This document shows, piece by piece, positions 45,609 to 54,257 of a DNA stretch of 64,000 bases. The translations under genes and the position numbers were made by a program. Position 1 is the first letter of the stretch; each line of letters starts with the position of its first letter. Below the pieces are notes generated by a model. That model searched no databases. It saw nothing but the letters and a program-made list of their open reading frames with translations, and was not told the origin of the DNA. The stretch comes from Pseudanabaena mucicola str. Chao 1806 (GTDB lineage: Bacteria > Cyanobacteriota > Cyanobacteriia > Pseudanabaenales > Pseudanabaenaceae): NCBI RefSeq assembly GCF_030323025.1, contig NZ_CP097329.1, positions 775,001-839,000 of the forward strand. The letters run 5' to 3'.

Positions 45609-46923
45609 TCCTGCTCCCAATCCAGTATTCCAAGCCATGCGCCGTCGTTTGGCTCTGTGGTATGCGATCGTCACGGCAATTTTGTTGATTGTATTTGCAA
45701 CGGGATTCTATCTCTATGTGCAGTCTACTTTGATCGATCGCATTGATGACACGATTGATCATGTTGCCGAAGTTATAGAGCGATCGCTAATTCGTTCTAA
45801 TTTAATTGACTTAGAGTCAGATTTCAGCCATAACTTTTCAGCAAACGCTCAAGAAATTGATGCCGATCATATTGATATTGACTGGTTCAGTCCTAGCGGA
45901 GAGATTCTCTGGACAACTAATGGTAATTCTGATTCTTTGCAACAGAGAGAACGTGGAATTTTACAACCAGTTTATCGCACAGTGCATTTATCGGAAGTAG
46001 AACCTTTGAGACAAATGACTGAACCGATTGTGATTAATGGCAAATTGCTTGGATATTTGCGAATTAGTCATCCTTGGTTTGAAGTCACTAAGCCCGTAAA
46101 GCAGCTATTTCTCGATCTTGCAGTGGGGACAACGCTTATGGTGGGCGTAGTTTTGCTATGCGGTTGGTGGTTAGCAGGTATTGCCATGGAACCTGTGCGC
46201 GAATCTTACCAACGACTGAAACAATTCACTGCTGATGCTTCCCATGAATTGCGGAACCCAATCGCTGTGATTCAAACCAATGTCCAAGTAGCTCTTTCTG
46301 ACCCCAATCCCGATCTAGAGTTTCAGAAGTCTCAATTGGAAACCATTGAAAGAATCACAAGGCGTTTAGGAAGATTGATTGAAGATTTGCTCTTTTTGGC
46401 ACGACATGATGGCGGTATTACGAATCAGAAGTGCGAGACTTGCAATTTGTCGCAAATTCTCTACGAGGTGGGCGAGGAACAGCAGGCGATCGCCCTGCAA
46501 AAACAAATTATGCTCGAATTACCTAATGAGTCTAAAAATCTTTTGATATCAGGTGATCGCGATCGCTTAGGACGATTGTTTACCAATCTAGTTAGCAATG
46601 CGATCGCCTATACGTCTAAGGGCGGCAAAGTGCAGATAATTACCCAGCTACTTCATTCTGCAAATCAAGTACAGGTTCAGGTTAAAGATACAGGCATTGG
46701 TATTCCTGAAGCAGAGCTATCCCAAATTTTTGAAAGGTTCTATCGCTATCAACCGCAAAAGAGTAGCAAGTCGAGTTCTAAATCGGGAAATTCGGCTACC
46801 AGTGAATCAGGGCTAGGTCTAGCAATCGCTAAAGCGATCGCCGAAAGCCATCATGGACAAATCAAGGTTGAAAGTAAAGTTGGACAAGGAACTACTTTTA
46901 CGGTAAATTTACCAACACAATAA
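45598..46923 (+). CDS. Two-component sensor histidine kinase
   Basis: Up to 441 aa: TM1 about residues 18-40, a periplasmic sensor segment (about 45-175), TM2 about 178-200, a HAMP-like linker, H-box FTADASHELRNPIAVIQTNV, N-box LFTNLVSNAIAYTSKGG, G1 VKDTGIGIPEAE, G2 GLGLAIAKAIAESHHG. All catalytic parts are intact. The start is either TTG 45598, overlapping DUF3181, or ATG 45637 (MRRRLALWY). No response regulator is adjacent, so it is an orphan kinase; the input is unknown. Confidence 0.9.
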   Translation: MTTNPAPNPVFQAMRRRLALWYAIVTAILLIVFATGFYLYVQSTLIDRIDDTIDHVAEVIERSLIRSNLIDLESDFSHNFSANAQEIDADHIDIDWFSPSGEILWTTNGNSDSLQQRERGILQPVYRTVHLSEVEPLRQMTEPIVINGKLLGYLRISHPWFEVTKPVKQLFLDLAVGTTLMVGVVLLCGWWLAGIAMEPVRESYQRLKQFTADASHELRNPIAVIQTNVQVALSDPNPDLEFQKSQLETIERITRRLGRLIEDLLFLARHDGGITNQKCETCNLSQILYEVGEEQQAIALQKQIMLELPNESKNLLISGDRDRLGRLFTNLVSNAIAYTSKGGKVQIITQLLHSANQVQVQVKDTGIGIPEAELSQIFERFYRYQPQKSSKSSSKSGNSATSESGLGLAIAKAIAESHHGQIKVESKVGQGTTFTVNLPTQ

Positions 46924-47075
46924 CTAACGTGAGTTCGGGATGATTTGAAACGAGCTTTGAGAGAAGGTTTGCTACGCAAATCCTCTCTCAAAGCCCAAAA
47001 GTAAAAGCCTTGCGAAGCAAGGCTTTTACTTTTGGGCTTTTAAAATTTGCCAACTTACCCCGAACTGACATTAAT
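46923..47075. repeat. Approx. 150-bp palindromic repeat, family GTTCGGGATGATTT, copy 2
   Basis: GTGAGTTCGGGATGATTTGA, a CTTTGAGAGA hairpin, the AAAAGCCTTGC/GCAAGGCTTTT hairpin, then AAAATTTGCC and CCCCGAACTGACATTAA. The outer parts TTCGGG/CCCGAA are also inverted. Lies between the kinase and the STAND gene. Confidence 0.7.
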
Positions 47076-47089
47076 TCAAGTCTGCTGCC

Positions 47090-47132
47090 ATAAGAAGTTG
47101 CATTTTGTCTAAGACAAAATGCAACTTCTTAT
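47090..47132. terminator. Terminator-like palindrome after the STAND gene
   Basis: ATAAGAAGTTGCATTTTGTC and complement meeting at TAA, just beyond the stop of the minus-strand STAND gene. Confidence 0.6.
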
Positions 47133-47148
47133 GAACTAAACAAGTCTT

Positions 47149-49215
47149 TTAGAACGATTTGCTTGCATTTCTTGCTTGCATTTCTTGCTTGCTTTTACGG
47201 GCTTGAGCGCGACGCTCGGCAGGTGTCGCTATATTCGCAGGAGGCTCAACAATATTCACCTCATTGATAAACACCAGTCTGGCATCAACAGGCTGATTAA
47301 GCGTATCCGTAATTTTGACAGCTTCAAAATCTGCATCGATTACAGCAAATTCAGTTTCATTCAACCATGCATAGTACTTCTTCCGAAGTTTAGGTTGTTG
47401 CTTGAGTTCTTGTTTCAACTGTTCAAGTGAGCCTTCTATCCATTGGTAGTAGAGATTCTTGCTACGGATTCGGGTTTTCGTTTCTGAGGTCTGTTGGGCA
47501 AGGGGATTGTTTGCCCATGGAATGCGATGATCCCATGTAGCTAGACCACCAGCACGATCACTTTCTAATAATCTTTCCAGAAGTAGTAAATCGGAATGCT
47601 CTGTTACATGTTCGGGAAAGCGACAAAAGCTCTTCGTGCGATCCTGTTGGGAAGCTCGCAACAAATTCATGATATTGCTCTTTGCATAACCAGTTGCAGT
47701 TTGGCGATCGTGGAGAGTTTCTAACAAACTACGCAATTCGCGTTGCAAAGTGTCGGTACTAACGTAATGCGCCAAGAGTCGGTCAGTGAGAGGTTGTAAA
47801 ATTTGCCGCATCTGGGTTTCGCGAATGTCGTCTTCGGCACGATGCTGGACGAGGGCATATTTCATCAAAAATTCGGGATCGCCTTCCGTGGCTGCTTGAT
47901 ATGCCATATCCACCAATCGCTCAGTCATATATTCCATAACCACGGGCTGTTGTGTGAAGCTATTTGCCTTCTTCTCAATTAGCGATCGCCAACGCAGGGA
48001 AATCACCGATTCGAGAATTTGGGATTTAGACACCATCGGCACAATGTCTTTACGCAGATTGTCAGTAGTGATTGGTTCGCGCTCGATTGCCAGCCAGTAC
48101 ATTATCTGCTTCTCCAAATCGGAAAGACGCGCATATTGTTGATCGATAAGATTGCGAATATCACCAAATACATTTGTCTCTTGATCGAGAAATTCCTGCA
48201 CATTGCCGTCAAATATACTGTTGATGGAACGGGATACTAAGGTTAGTGCGAGAGGATTACCACAATAAAAGTCAATCAACTTAAGAGTTTCAGGAGCGAT
48301 CGCCAATTCTTCGCGAAACATTTGTCTGGCTTCCTCCTTGAGTCCTGTTAGTTGCAAAGATCGCACCATGCGATCACAACTATCAGGAGGTAATACATCT
48401 GATGGCTTTTCGCGACTAGTCAAAATTACACAACTTTGATGGCGAATTTGCCCCACTTGCCGAAATAGCTCGCCATAGCCTTCGTAACCTTCAGAGTAAT
48501 GACCTGAAGTTTCGCCACTGCGGAGAATTGATTCCACATTGTCTAGCACAATCAAGCAACGCGATTGCTTCAAGGCTTGGATGAACATTAATAACAAACT
48601 ATTAAAATCTTGGGGCAAAGTAGAGATCGATTGATTAGTCAAAAAGCTGACTAATTCCGACAAGGTTGATTCTACTGAGGGGGCATTGCGGAGCGATCGC
48701 CATGCAATTAGATTAAATTCACTCTGCACCTGTTCTGCCAGTTTCGTCGCGAAGGCAGTCTTGCCGATGCCACCGATCCCAAATATACCCAGTAAACGGC
48801 AGCGATCACTGACAACCCATTTTTTTACCTGCGCCAACTCCTCAGTACGACCATAAAAAATCGAAGTATCGATCGCATTGCCCCAGTCGCAACGTTTAGA
48901 ACTGATATTCGTAGTCAGCATCTCCTGAGGGTCGAGATTTTCGACACCTCTGCTGACAAAGCGATGGGCGTGACTCCTTAACACTACTTGTAAATTATGT
49001 TTAGTAACGCGCTCACCAAAGCATTTAGTCAAAATTTGCCATAGGCGATAACCAACATCACGAATATAGGAAGCATCGTAACCACAGGCTTCAGCAATCT
49101 CAGAATAGGTCTTACCCTCCCAAGTTTGACGGAACAATTGTTCTTGAATGTTGCTGAGGCGCTTGCCGCCCTTTAAGGCCACATCAATAATTGTGATCGC
49201 TTCTTCAACGGTCAT
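47149..49215 (-). CDS. STAND/NB-ARC ATPase with N-terminal HTH and unrecognised C-terminus
   Basis: 688 aa. Residues 1-85 resemble the helix-turn-helix that opens many cyanobacterial NB-ARC/WD40 proteins (vMAP-type; TYSEIAEACGYDASYIRDVG). NB-ARC ATPase follows: IFYGRTEELAQVKKW, P-loop GIGGIGKTA (146-154), Walker B CLIVLDNVESI, sensor VILTSRE, and CGNPLALTLV (GxP motif). A winged-helix and linker region ends near TATGYAKSNIMNLLRA, where the usual family continues into a WD40 propeller. Here it continues into about 160 unrecognised residues (RAGGLATWDHRIPWANNPLA; IEGSLEQLKQELKQQPKLRK) and a basic tail. STAND proteins act as ligand-triggered switches in signalling or defence. No partner gene is adjacent. 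Confidence 0.75.
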   Translation of the reverse strand: MTVEEAITIIDVALKGGKRLSNIQEQLFRQTWEGKTYSEIAEACGYDASYIRDVGYRLWQILTKCFGERVTKHNLQVVLRSHAHRFVSRGVENLDPQEMLTTNISSKRCDWGNAIDTSIFYGRTEELAQVKKWVVSDRCRLLGIFGIGGIGKTAFATKLAEQVQSEFNLIAWRSLRNAPSVESTLSELVSFLTNQSISTLPQDFNSLLLMFIQALKQSRCLIVLDNVESILRSGETSGHYSEGYEGYGELFRQVGQIRHQSCVILTSREKPSDVLPPDSCDRMVRSLQLTGLKEEARQMFREELAIAPETLKLIDFYCGNPLALTLVSRSINSIFDGNVQEFLDQETNVFGDIRNLIDQQYARLSDLEKQIMYWLAIEREPITTDNLRKDIVPMVSKSQILESVISLRWRSLIEKKANSFTQQPVVMEYMTERLVDMAYQAATEGDPEFLMKYALVQHRAEDDIRETQMRQILQPLTDRLLAHYVSTDTLQRELRSLLETLHDRQTATGYAKSNIMNLLRASQQDRTKSFCRFPEHVTEHSDLLLLERLLESDRAGGLATWDHRIPWANNPLAQQTSETKTRIRSKNLYYQWIEGSLEQLKQELKQQPKLRKKYYAWLNETEFAVIDADFEAVKITDTLNQPVDARLVFINEVNIVEPPANIATPAERRAQARKSKQEMQARNASKSF

Positions 49216-49742
49216 GGTCGTAATTCCTCTTTATTAATCAATGTCTCGGGAAATGTCTCGGTCGGGGATTATTAACATCGGGATAAAGTCGATGATTCTG
49301 AATTTAAATAAAGGGTATTTATTTAAATATTCTTGAAAATTCCTGTTGTCAAATTGATCTATTCATATATTTCCATGCTTTACGAGAGATTTATTGCTGC
49401 AATATATGATGATTTAATCAACATATTCTTGTTTTTTCCGTAAGATAAATAGCATATTTTTCTGCCTTTGCAATGAATTTGTCTGAATTTTACCTAGATA
49501 CTGATTTAATCTGACATTTACAAGCAAATAAAGTGATTTTTTCTTGTCTTTTTGGCACTGGTCAGTTAATTAGTGAGGGCATAAAAGTCCCTTGGCAATA
49601 GTAACTTCAGCATAGAAACGGGAAGAAGACAAAGACTCCTACGATAGTGAACAGGTTATATCATCAACAGATTTCGACATTGGATGTGCTGTCATTACGA
49701 GGCTTTTCTTCTCTCACGCCTTAACTGACCAGTGCCAGTGAT
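49216..49742. other. Gap containing a 183-bp inverted-repeat element
   Basis: The first 340 bases are AT-rich, with no gene. The element 49554-49736 fills the end, up to the stop of the CBS gene. Confidence 0.5.
49554..49736. mobile_element. 183-bp element with perfect 16-bp terminal inverted repeats
   Basis: Left GGCACTGGTCAGTTAA and right TTAACTGACCAGTGCC are exact inverted repeats; the 150 bases between have no ORF. The shape is that of a miniature transposable element or an internally deleted IS. No target duplication is obvious. It marks the edge of the accessory region that follows. Confidence 0.6.
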
Positions 49743-50945
49743 CTAAGAACTAATTTCACGATTGAGTTGCTCAATCGTCCATAAAACAGATTGGAGCAGA
49801 GATCGTCGCTGCTCGACCGAAATACCTAAGTTAGCCAACATATACTTTACGTTTTTGTAAGCATTGTCTATCAAAGTAAATAGGAATTTGCGATCACCCG
49901 CGATCTCATTGTGTGATGGGGTAGTTCGTTGGAGTAATGAGTCCGTAGAACTGGACTGGGGAGGCAGAGAATCGTGCGGAGCAGAAGGATAGGAGGGCGA
50001 TGATCGCTCGGACTCTAGCTGTTGAATCGTTTGCTGTAAATTTTCAATCACCCCATACATTTCCATCGGATCAAAAACCCGTAACAGACTGGTTTGTGTG
50101 ACAATACCCAACCCCTGACCCCAGTTCCAAGAAACAACCAAACGCCCAACCCGCCGTTTTTGCATTTCCTGATGGGCTGTCCACAAGGAATCCTCGGGGC
50201 TGAGGAGAAATAAAGGCGTACTCATCACAATCTGGGCTTTCGTTTTGTGCAGATCGATTTGAACTGCTTGAAACTGGACTATATCTCGCTCTGTCACAAT
50301 GCCAACGGGGCAGTCATTGTCTTCCGAATCTCGTTGGGTGATCACCACACAACTCACACGATGTTCAGTCATTAACTGAGCCAATTGCAAGACTGTAGCA
50401 GTGAGTGGGGCTTGTACCACTTGAGTGGTCATCACATCCGATACACGACGAAACCGCAATAGATTGGCTGGACGCAAAATCTGGCGAATACTTTCATGGG
50501 AGATCACCCCGATTAAGTGTCCTTGGTCATCGACAATCGGCAAATGGCGAATTCGATAGCGACGAAACAAAAACAGGGCGGCAAAAATGTCTTGAACGGA
50601 TTGCTGGGGCAATGCGATCAGGGGATGTACCATCACATCGGCAACAGTTGTCTCAGTCAGGTTAATCCCTTGAGCAGTAAGTCGCACCACATCACGTTCT
50701 GTCAAAATTCCCAATAGCTCTTGTCCCTGCACCACCAGCAAGCAGCTAGCACGCATCTCTTCCGTTGGAGGAGCCAGATAGGATAATTCATCCGTGAGTA
50801 CACATAGATGGCTATGAGCCTGACCGATTAGGGCGATCGCCTCCGTCAGAGAAGTCGTTGGCGGCACTGTCAATGGATGCCGATCAATCGCCTTTTCTAG
50901 ATCGGGAGCCCAACTCAGAGGAGTATCGAGGGACATCAGCACCAT
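49743..50945 (-). CDS. Protein with four CBS domains
   Basis: 400 aa with two CBS pairs (about residues 20-165 and 165-300). Recurring elements: LLGILTERDVVRL, HLIGVISHESIRQI, PVGIVTERDIVQF, GLGIVTQTSLLRVF. CBS pairs bind adenosine nucleotides and regulate partner domains. The remainder is a short coiled coil (YGVIENLQQTIQQLESE), a Ser/Pro-rich linker and a helical end (ILFTLIDNAYKNV-like, residues 350-400). In cyanobacteria similar CBS arrays often precede PAS/kinase modules, absent here. Divergent in arrangement from the ferredoxin-thioredoxin set; probably an energy-status sensor. Confidence 0.88.
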   Translation of the reverse strand: MVLMSLDTPLSWAPDLEKAIDRHPLTVPPTTSLTEAIALIGQAHSHLCVLTDELSYLAPPTEEMRASCLLVVQGQELLGILTERDVVRLTAQGINLTETTVADVMVHPLIALPQQSVQDIFAALFLFRRYRIRHLPIVDDQGHLIGVISHESIRQILRPANLLRFRRVSDVMTTQVVQAPLTATVLQLAQLMTEHRVSCVVITQRDSEDNDCPVGIVTERDIVQFQAVQIDLHKTKAQIVMSTPLFLLSPEDSLWTAHQEMQKRRVGRLVVSWNWGQGLGIVTQTSLLRVFDPMEMYGVIENLQQTIQQLESERSSPSYPSAPHDSLPPQSSSTDSLLQRTTPSHNEIAGDRKFLFTLIDNAYKNVKYMLANLGISVEQRRSLLQSVLWTIEQLNREISS

Positions 50946-51165
50946 CCTGCAATCTCAAAAGCCAATAGGCAGACTAGCCATCGGGCAAAGAACTCATGCT
51001 CTCAGAGTTGCCAAAACCCATTCTAAAGCTATCTCAAAATCTAGTACCATTAAGCTTTCCCCAAAAGATGTAACGTTTTATTACAATTTTTATAAAACTC
51101 GCAAAGATTTTCGACCCACTTCGGTGTATTATAGAGGGATGTAACAGGATAAAGCCTAAAACTCT

Positions 51166-51588
51166 TTATTTAAAGGTTATTGAACCTCTAATGGTTTTAA
51201 GATCGTCATCACCAGACGCTGGGGTGAGTACTTCCGAGTTCTGCTCTATCTGAAGGGTTACTCCAGAAATTCTGGATAATTTTCCATATAGTCGATCAAG
51301 CACTCGCTTTACGGAAATACGCTGCCATGGTTGACCGCGTTTGGTGGTGTAGTTATGTTCATTAAGCCAATCGGCGATCTTCTGCAAGGATTTCCCTGAT
51401 TTGTGATGGCGACGAATCAGTTCAATGATCTGGCACTCTTCTGGATCATCCACTAATTCACCATCGATTGATCGTTGTCCAAACGCAGGGGAGCCGTAGC
51501 CCGCATAACCACCGTTGCTTGCTTTTGCTTGTCTACCTTGTTCTAGCCGCTCCCAGGCAGATAAATCGTTTGAAGGAACTGCTGTCAT
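51166..51588 (-). CDS. Recombinase-derived DNA-binding protein lacking the catalytic domain
   Basis: About 140 aa starting at ATG 51588 (MTAVPSNDLSAWERLEQGRQ). Residues 25-50 have the GGYAGYGSPAFGQRS linker seen after the catalytic domain of large serine recombinases. Then EECQIIELIRRHHKSGKSLQ and ADWLNEHNYTTKRGQPW (about 55-95) match the recombinase/HTH domain. There is no N-terminal resolvase catalytic serine domain. The longer frame to 51675 overlaps the ferredoxin start and is rejected. Its position, divergent to the ferredoxin gene with 80 bases between, suits a local regulator; that is inference. Confidence 0.7.
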   Translation of the reverse strand: MTAVPSNDLSAWERLEQGRQAKASNGGYAGYGSPAFGQRSIDGELVDDPEECQIIELIRRHHKSGKSLQKIADWLNEHNYTTKRGQPWQRISVKRVLDRLYGKLSRISGVTLQIEQNSEVLTPASGDDDLKTIRGSITFK

Positions 51589-51668
51589 GGTGGTGTCTAT
51601 TTCAATGACTTGCAAGAACACTATATCCCAACTTAACGCCTTAAATTTGTTTTGATTAGGAGTACCCC

Positions 51669-51965
51669 ATGGCAACTTACAAAGTAAAACTCGTGAATGA
51701 CGAGGGATTAGATGTCACCATCGATGTCCCAGACGATCAAACCGTTTACGAAGCCGCAGCCGAAGCGGACATTGACTTACCAATTTCTTGTCGGGCAGGG
51801 TCTTGTTCTAGCTGTGCTGGCAAACTGATTTCTGGGGAAGTGGATCAGTCGGATCAATCATTTTTAGATGATGACCAAGTGAATGCGGGGTTTGTGCTGA
51901 CCTGTGTTACTTATCCCCGCTCCAACTGCACGATTAAAACGCACCAAGAAGAAAATTTGTACTAA
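51669..51965 (+). CDS. Plant-type [2Fe-2S] ferredoxin
   Basis: 98-aa electron carrier. Cluster cysteines are in [13 protein letters not shown] (about residues 40-52) plus the distal Cys in LTCVTYP (about 78-84), the standard spacing. It is acidic, with a typical C-terminal [11 protein letters not shown]. Ribosome site TAGGAG is 7 bases before ATG 51669. It heads a co-directional run with thioredoxin 60 bases downstream. It is probably one of several paralogs, not necessarily the main photosynthetic PetF. Confidence 0.95.
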   Translation: MATYKVKLVNDEGLDVTIDVPDDQTVYEAAAEADIDLPISCRAGSCSSCAGKLISGEVDQSDQSFLDDDQVNAGFVLTCVTYPRSNCTIKTHQEENLY

Positions 51966-52025
51966 ATCACACAGTACAAGTCACACAGTACTTAAGTCAC
52001 ACATCATCAATCTGGAGATATAAAC

Positions 52026-52349
52026 ATGGGTAAGGCTACATTTATTCAAGATGAAACTGAATTTGATTTCCTCTTAAAGAGTGAATCACTGTTGGTGGTG
52101 GATTGCACGGCAACTTGGTGTGGACCTTGCAAACTGGTGGCACCGTTGATTGATCGATTAGCCGATGACTATAGCGATCGCGCCAAAGTCTTCAAACTTG
52201 ACTTGGACAGTAACAAACCCGTAGCCAAACGCTTAGGGATTAGAAGTATTCCGGCTGTCATGGTGTTTAAACAGGGCAAATTGATGGAAACGTTAATCGG
52301 GATTAAACCCTATGAGGAGTTTACGGATGCGGTAGAAAGGCAATTATAG
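52026..52349 (+). CDS. Thioredoxin
   Basis: 107-aa dithiol oxidoreductase. Active site TWCGPCK (Cys about residues 32 and 35), conserved Asp (VVDCTATW) and cis-Pro (IRSIPAVMVFKQGK) are present. The length and GGAGATATAAAC leader are normal. It sits in the ferredoxin-thioredoxin-zinc ribbon-CBS set, suggesting a dedicated redox role. Which Trx class (m, x, y) cannot be decided by eye. Confidence 0.95.
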   Translation: MGKATFIQDETEFDFLLKSESLLVVDCTATWCGPCKLVAPLIDRLADDYSDRAKVFKLDLDSNKPVAKRLGIRSIPAVMVFKQGKLMETLIGIKPYEEFTDAVERQL

Positions 52350-52422
52350 TCTTTTGCCATGGGTAAACGCCCTGCGTTGTCCCTTTCCATATCACATTAT
52401 TATTCGGTTTTGAGGTGCGGTG

Positions 52423-52686
52423 ATGGACAAAATCATGACTATTCGATGTCCCAACTGTGGCAGCGTGGCTCAGCGGCTCTTGAGCGATCGCCTGCCCACA
52501 GGATGTAGATGTCCAGCCCAGCAAGTTGCTCAGACGGAGTGTCCAGAGTGTGATTATTTCATCGCTATGTGTTGGCAAAACGGTGCTGTGCTTGAAGCCT
52601 ATGCACCGGGCATTCGGGAGAACACAACTGCCGCTACCCCGCACCCACCAATCAGCGATCGACTTATTGTCTCTGCTATCTTGTGA
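52423..52686 (+). CDS. Small zinc-ribbon protein
   Basis: 87 aa. Two Cys pairs, CPNCGS (about residues 8-13) and CPECDY (about 40-45), plus CRCP between, form a zinc-ribbon-like fold. The rest is short and Ser/Ala/Pro-rich. ATG 52423 is taken over GTG 52420. Family unknown to me; related small proteins appear beside thioredoxin/CBS genes in cyanobacteria. It overlaps no other gene and is 94 bases before the CBS-pair gene. Confidence 0.65.
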   Translation: MDKIMTIRCPNCGSVAQRLLSDRLPTGCRCPAQQVAQTECPECDYFIAMCWQNGAVLEAYAPGIRENTTAATPHPPISDRLIVSAIL

Positions 52687-52779
52687 TGAAATTAGTACCC
52701 AGCACATTACTTTCTGGGAAATACTAGCCAATTTTTGAGCATATTCCACTTATCCCATTGAATAAAAATTTAAATTCCT

Positions 52780-53400
52780 ATGATGCAAGCTGAAGAAATT
52801 ATGACCTCAAACGTTGTCACCATTCGTGGCTCGGCAACGGTTGCAGATGCTGTGAAGTTGATGAAAGACAAACGCCTACGGGGACTGATAGTCGAACCAC
52901 GCCACGAACAAGATCCCTATGGGATGGTGACCGAAACCGACATTATCTACAAAGTGGCAGCCTTTGGTCTCGATCCCAAGAGCGTGCGGGTTTACGAAAT
53001 TATGGTCAAGCCATGTGTGGTCGTCAGTCCCGAACTGGGTGTGGAATATGTGGCTCGGTTATTTGCTCAAACCCACATTCGCCGAGCGCCAGTAGTTCAG
53101 GGCAAAACCTTGCTAGGTATTGTTTCTGTCAGTGACATTCTCTTTAAGAGTGACTTTGTAGAAAATCCGAAACGACTGTTTATTGAAGACGAAATCGAAA
53201 TTGCCCGCGAAGACGCGCGAAATATTTGTATAGCCAGGGGTACCACCTCTCCAGAGTGCGCTGCGGCTTGGGGTGTGGCTGAGGAACTCCAGGCGGAAGC
53301 CTCCCATCAACGGGTCAACAAAAAGGAACAGAAGAATTCACTCCAGACCTACTGCGAAGACAATCCTAATGCCGTGGAGTGCCGCATTTATGAAGATTAG
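52780..53400 (+). CDS. CBS-pair protein with Cys-rich C-terminus
   Basis: 206 aa. Residues 1-130 are one CBS pair: AEEIMTSNVVTIRGSATVAD, DPYGMVTETDIIYKV, MVKPCVVVSPELGVEYVARL, LLGIVSVSDILFKSDFV. The C-terminal part has GTTSPECAAAWGVAEELQAE, a CP12-like CxxxxxxWxxVEEL arrangement, and ends YCEDNPNAVECRIYED, which also matches the CP12 C-terminal pattern with paired Cys. CBS-CP12 fusions occur in cyanobacteria; CP12 binds GAPDH and PRK to gate the Calvin cycle by redox. This makes the protein a candidate energy- and redox-sensing carbon-metabolism switch. Next gene 18 bases away. Confidence 0.85.
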   Translation: MMQAEEIMTSNVVTIRGSATVADAVKLMKDKRLRGLIVEPRHEQDPYGMVTETDIIYKVAAFGLDPKSVRVYEIMVKPCVVVSPELGVEYVARLFAQTHIRRAPVVQGKTLLGIVSVSDILFKSDFVENPKRLFIEDEIEIAREDARNICIARGTTSPECAAAWGVAEELQAEASHQRVNKKEQKNSLQTYCEDNPNAVECRIYED

Positions 53401-53423
53401 ATCCTTCTCCCCCAAAAGTGTTT

Positions 53424-54257
53424 ATGAAGTTTTGTGATAAGTTGAGCGAGGCTATGACTCGCAATCAGAGTTTGCTCTCTGTTGAACTCTCTCCAAATCC
53501 TCAAATATGGTCCAAACACTTAGGTGGCTGGGAAGGATCTCATGCTCATATCTGGGAATTACTTAAATGGTTGCAATGCCTGATTGAAGAAACGGCTCAT
53601 TTAGTTTGCGCTTACAAGCTAACTTTGGAGTTCTATCGAGCGTTGGGGGCTTCGGGGCTAGGATTATTGCGACAGATCCTCTCATCTATCCCACGTCACA
53701 TTCCAGTTATTCTGAATGCTCAGCATTGTGACAGTCATACCAGCAGAGTTTTTGCCCAGATGATCTTTACAATCTGGGGGGTGGATGCGGTTACCCTAGA
53801 TCCATACATTGGTCAAGATGGGCTGACCCCCTTTCTTCTTTATCCAGACAAGGCTGTATTTATCTTGTGTGCCACGGTCAACCCCTCAACAGCAATATTG
53901 CAGCAATATCCGACCCATCACGCACCGTTCTATTTGAATTTAGTAGAGCAAGCCAAAACTTGGGGCATTGTAGAGCAGTTAGGATTAGAAGTGGGAGGGA
54001 GTCCTGATGTCTTTGCCCGCATTCGCACGATCGCGCCTGATCACTTGATATTAGCAAAAAACCTTTCATCTAAGCCAACAGAGTTGGAATCCTTTCTGAA
54101 GGCAGGGCTGATTTCTAGTGGTGATGGGCTGATTATTTCTACTCCTGAAGATTTGTTGGGTCATGAATCTCCCAGAAAAGCCATCCAATCACTACGGAAT
54201 GACATTAACCAGATGAGAGCGACCATGACTCAGGGAAATCCAAGCTGTTCAGTTTGA
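53424..54257 (+). pseudogene. Orotidine-5'-phosphate decarboxylase half of a decayed pyrF-pyrE fusion
   Basis: 277 codons of the type 2 OMP decarboxylase fold: RNQSLLSVELSPNPQIW (canonical LLCVGLDP...), AYKLTLEFYRALGASGL, HIPVILNAQHCDS, LDPYIGQDGLTPFL, VFILCATVNPS. The catalytic DAKRGD is NAQHCD: catalytic Asp to Asn and Lys to Gln; the upstream LDP Asp is Ser. It ends at TGA 54255, but the frame carries on as an OPRT linker (LPNVRLLQEHLHKDVILQLND) to the miniature element. Cyanobacterial pyrF-pyrE fusions exist; this one appears inactive. ATG 53424 preferred over GTG 53418. Close to the CBS-CP12 gene, so it may once have shared its operon. Confidence 0.8.

Noticed and set aside
51589-51675. 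Extended start for the recombinase-like protein
   Set aside because: Would overlap the ferredoxin start codon and adds residues with no family match; ATG 51588 fits better.
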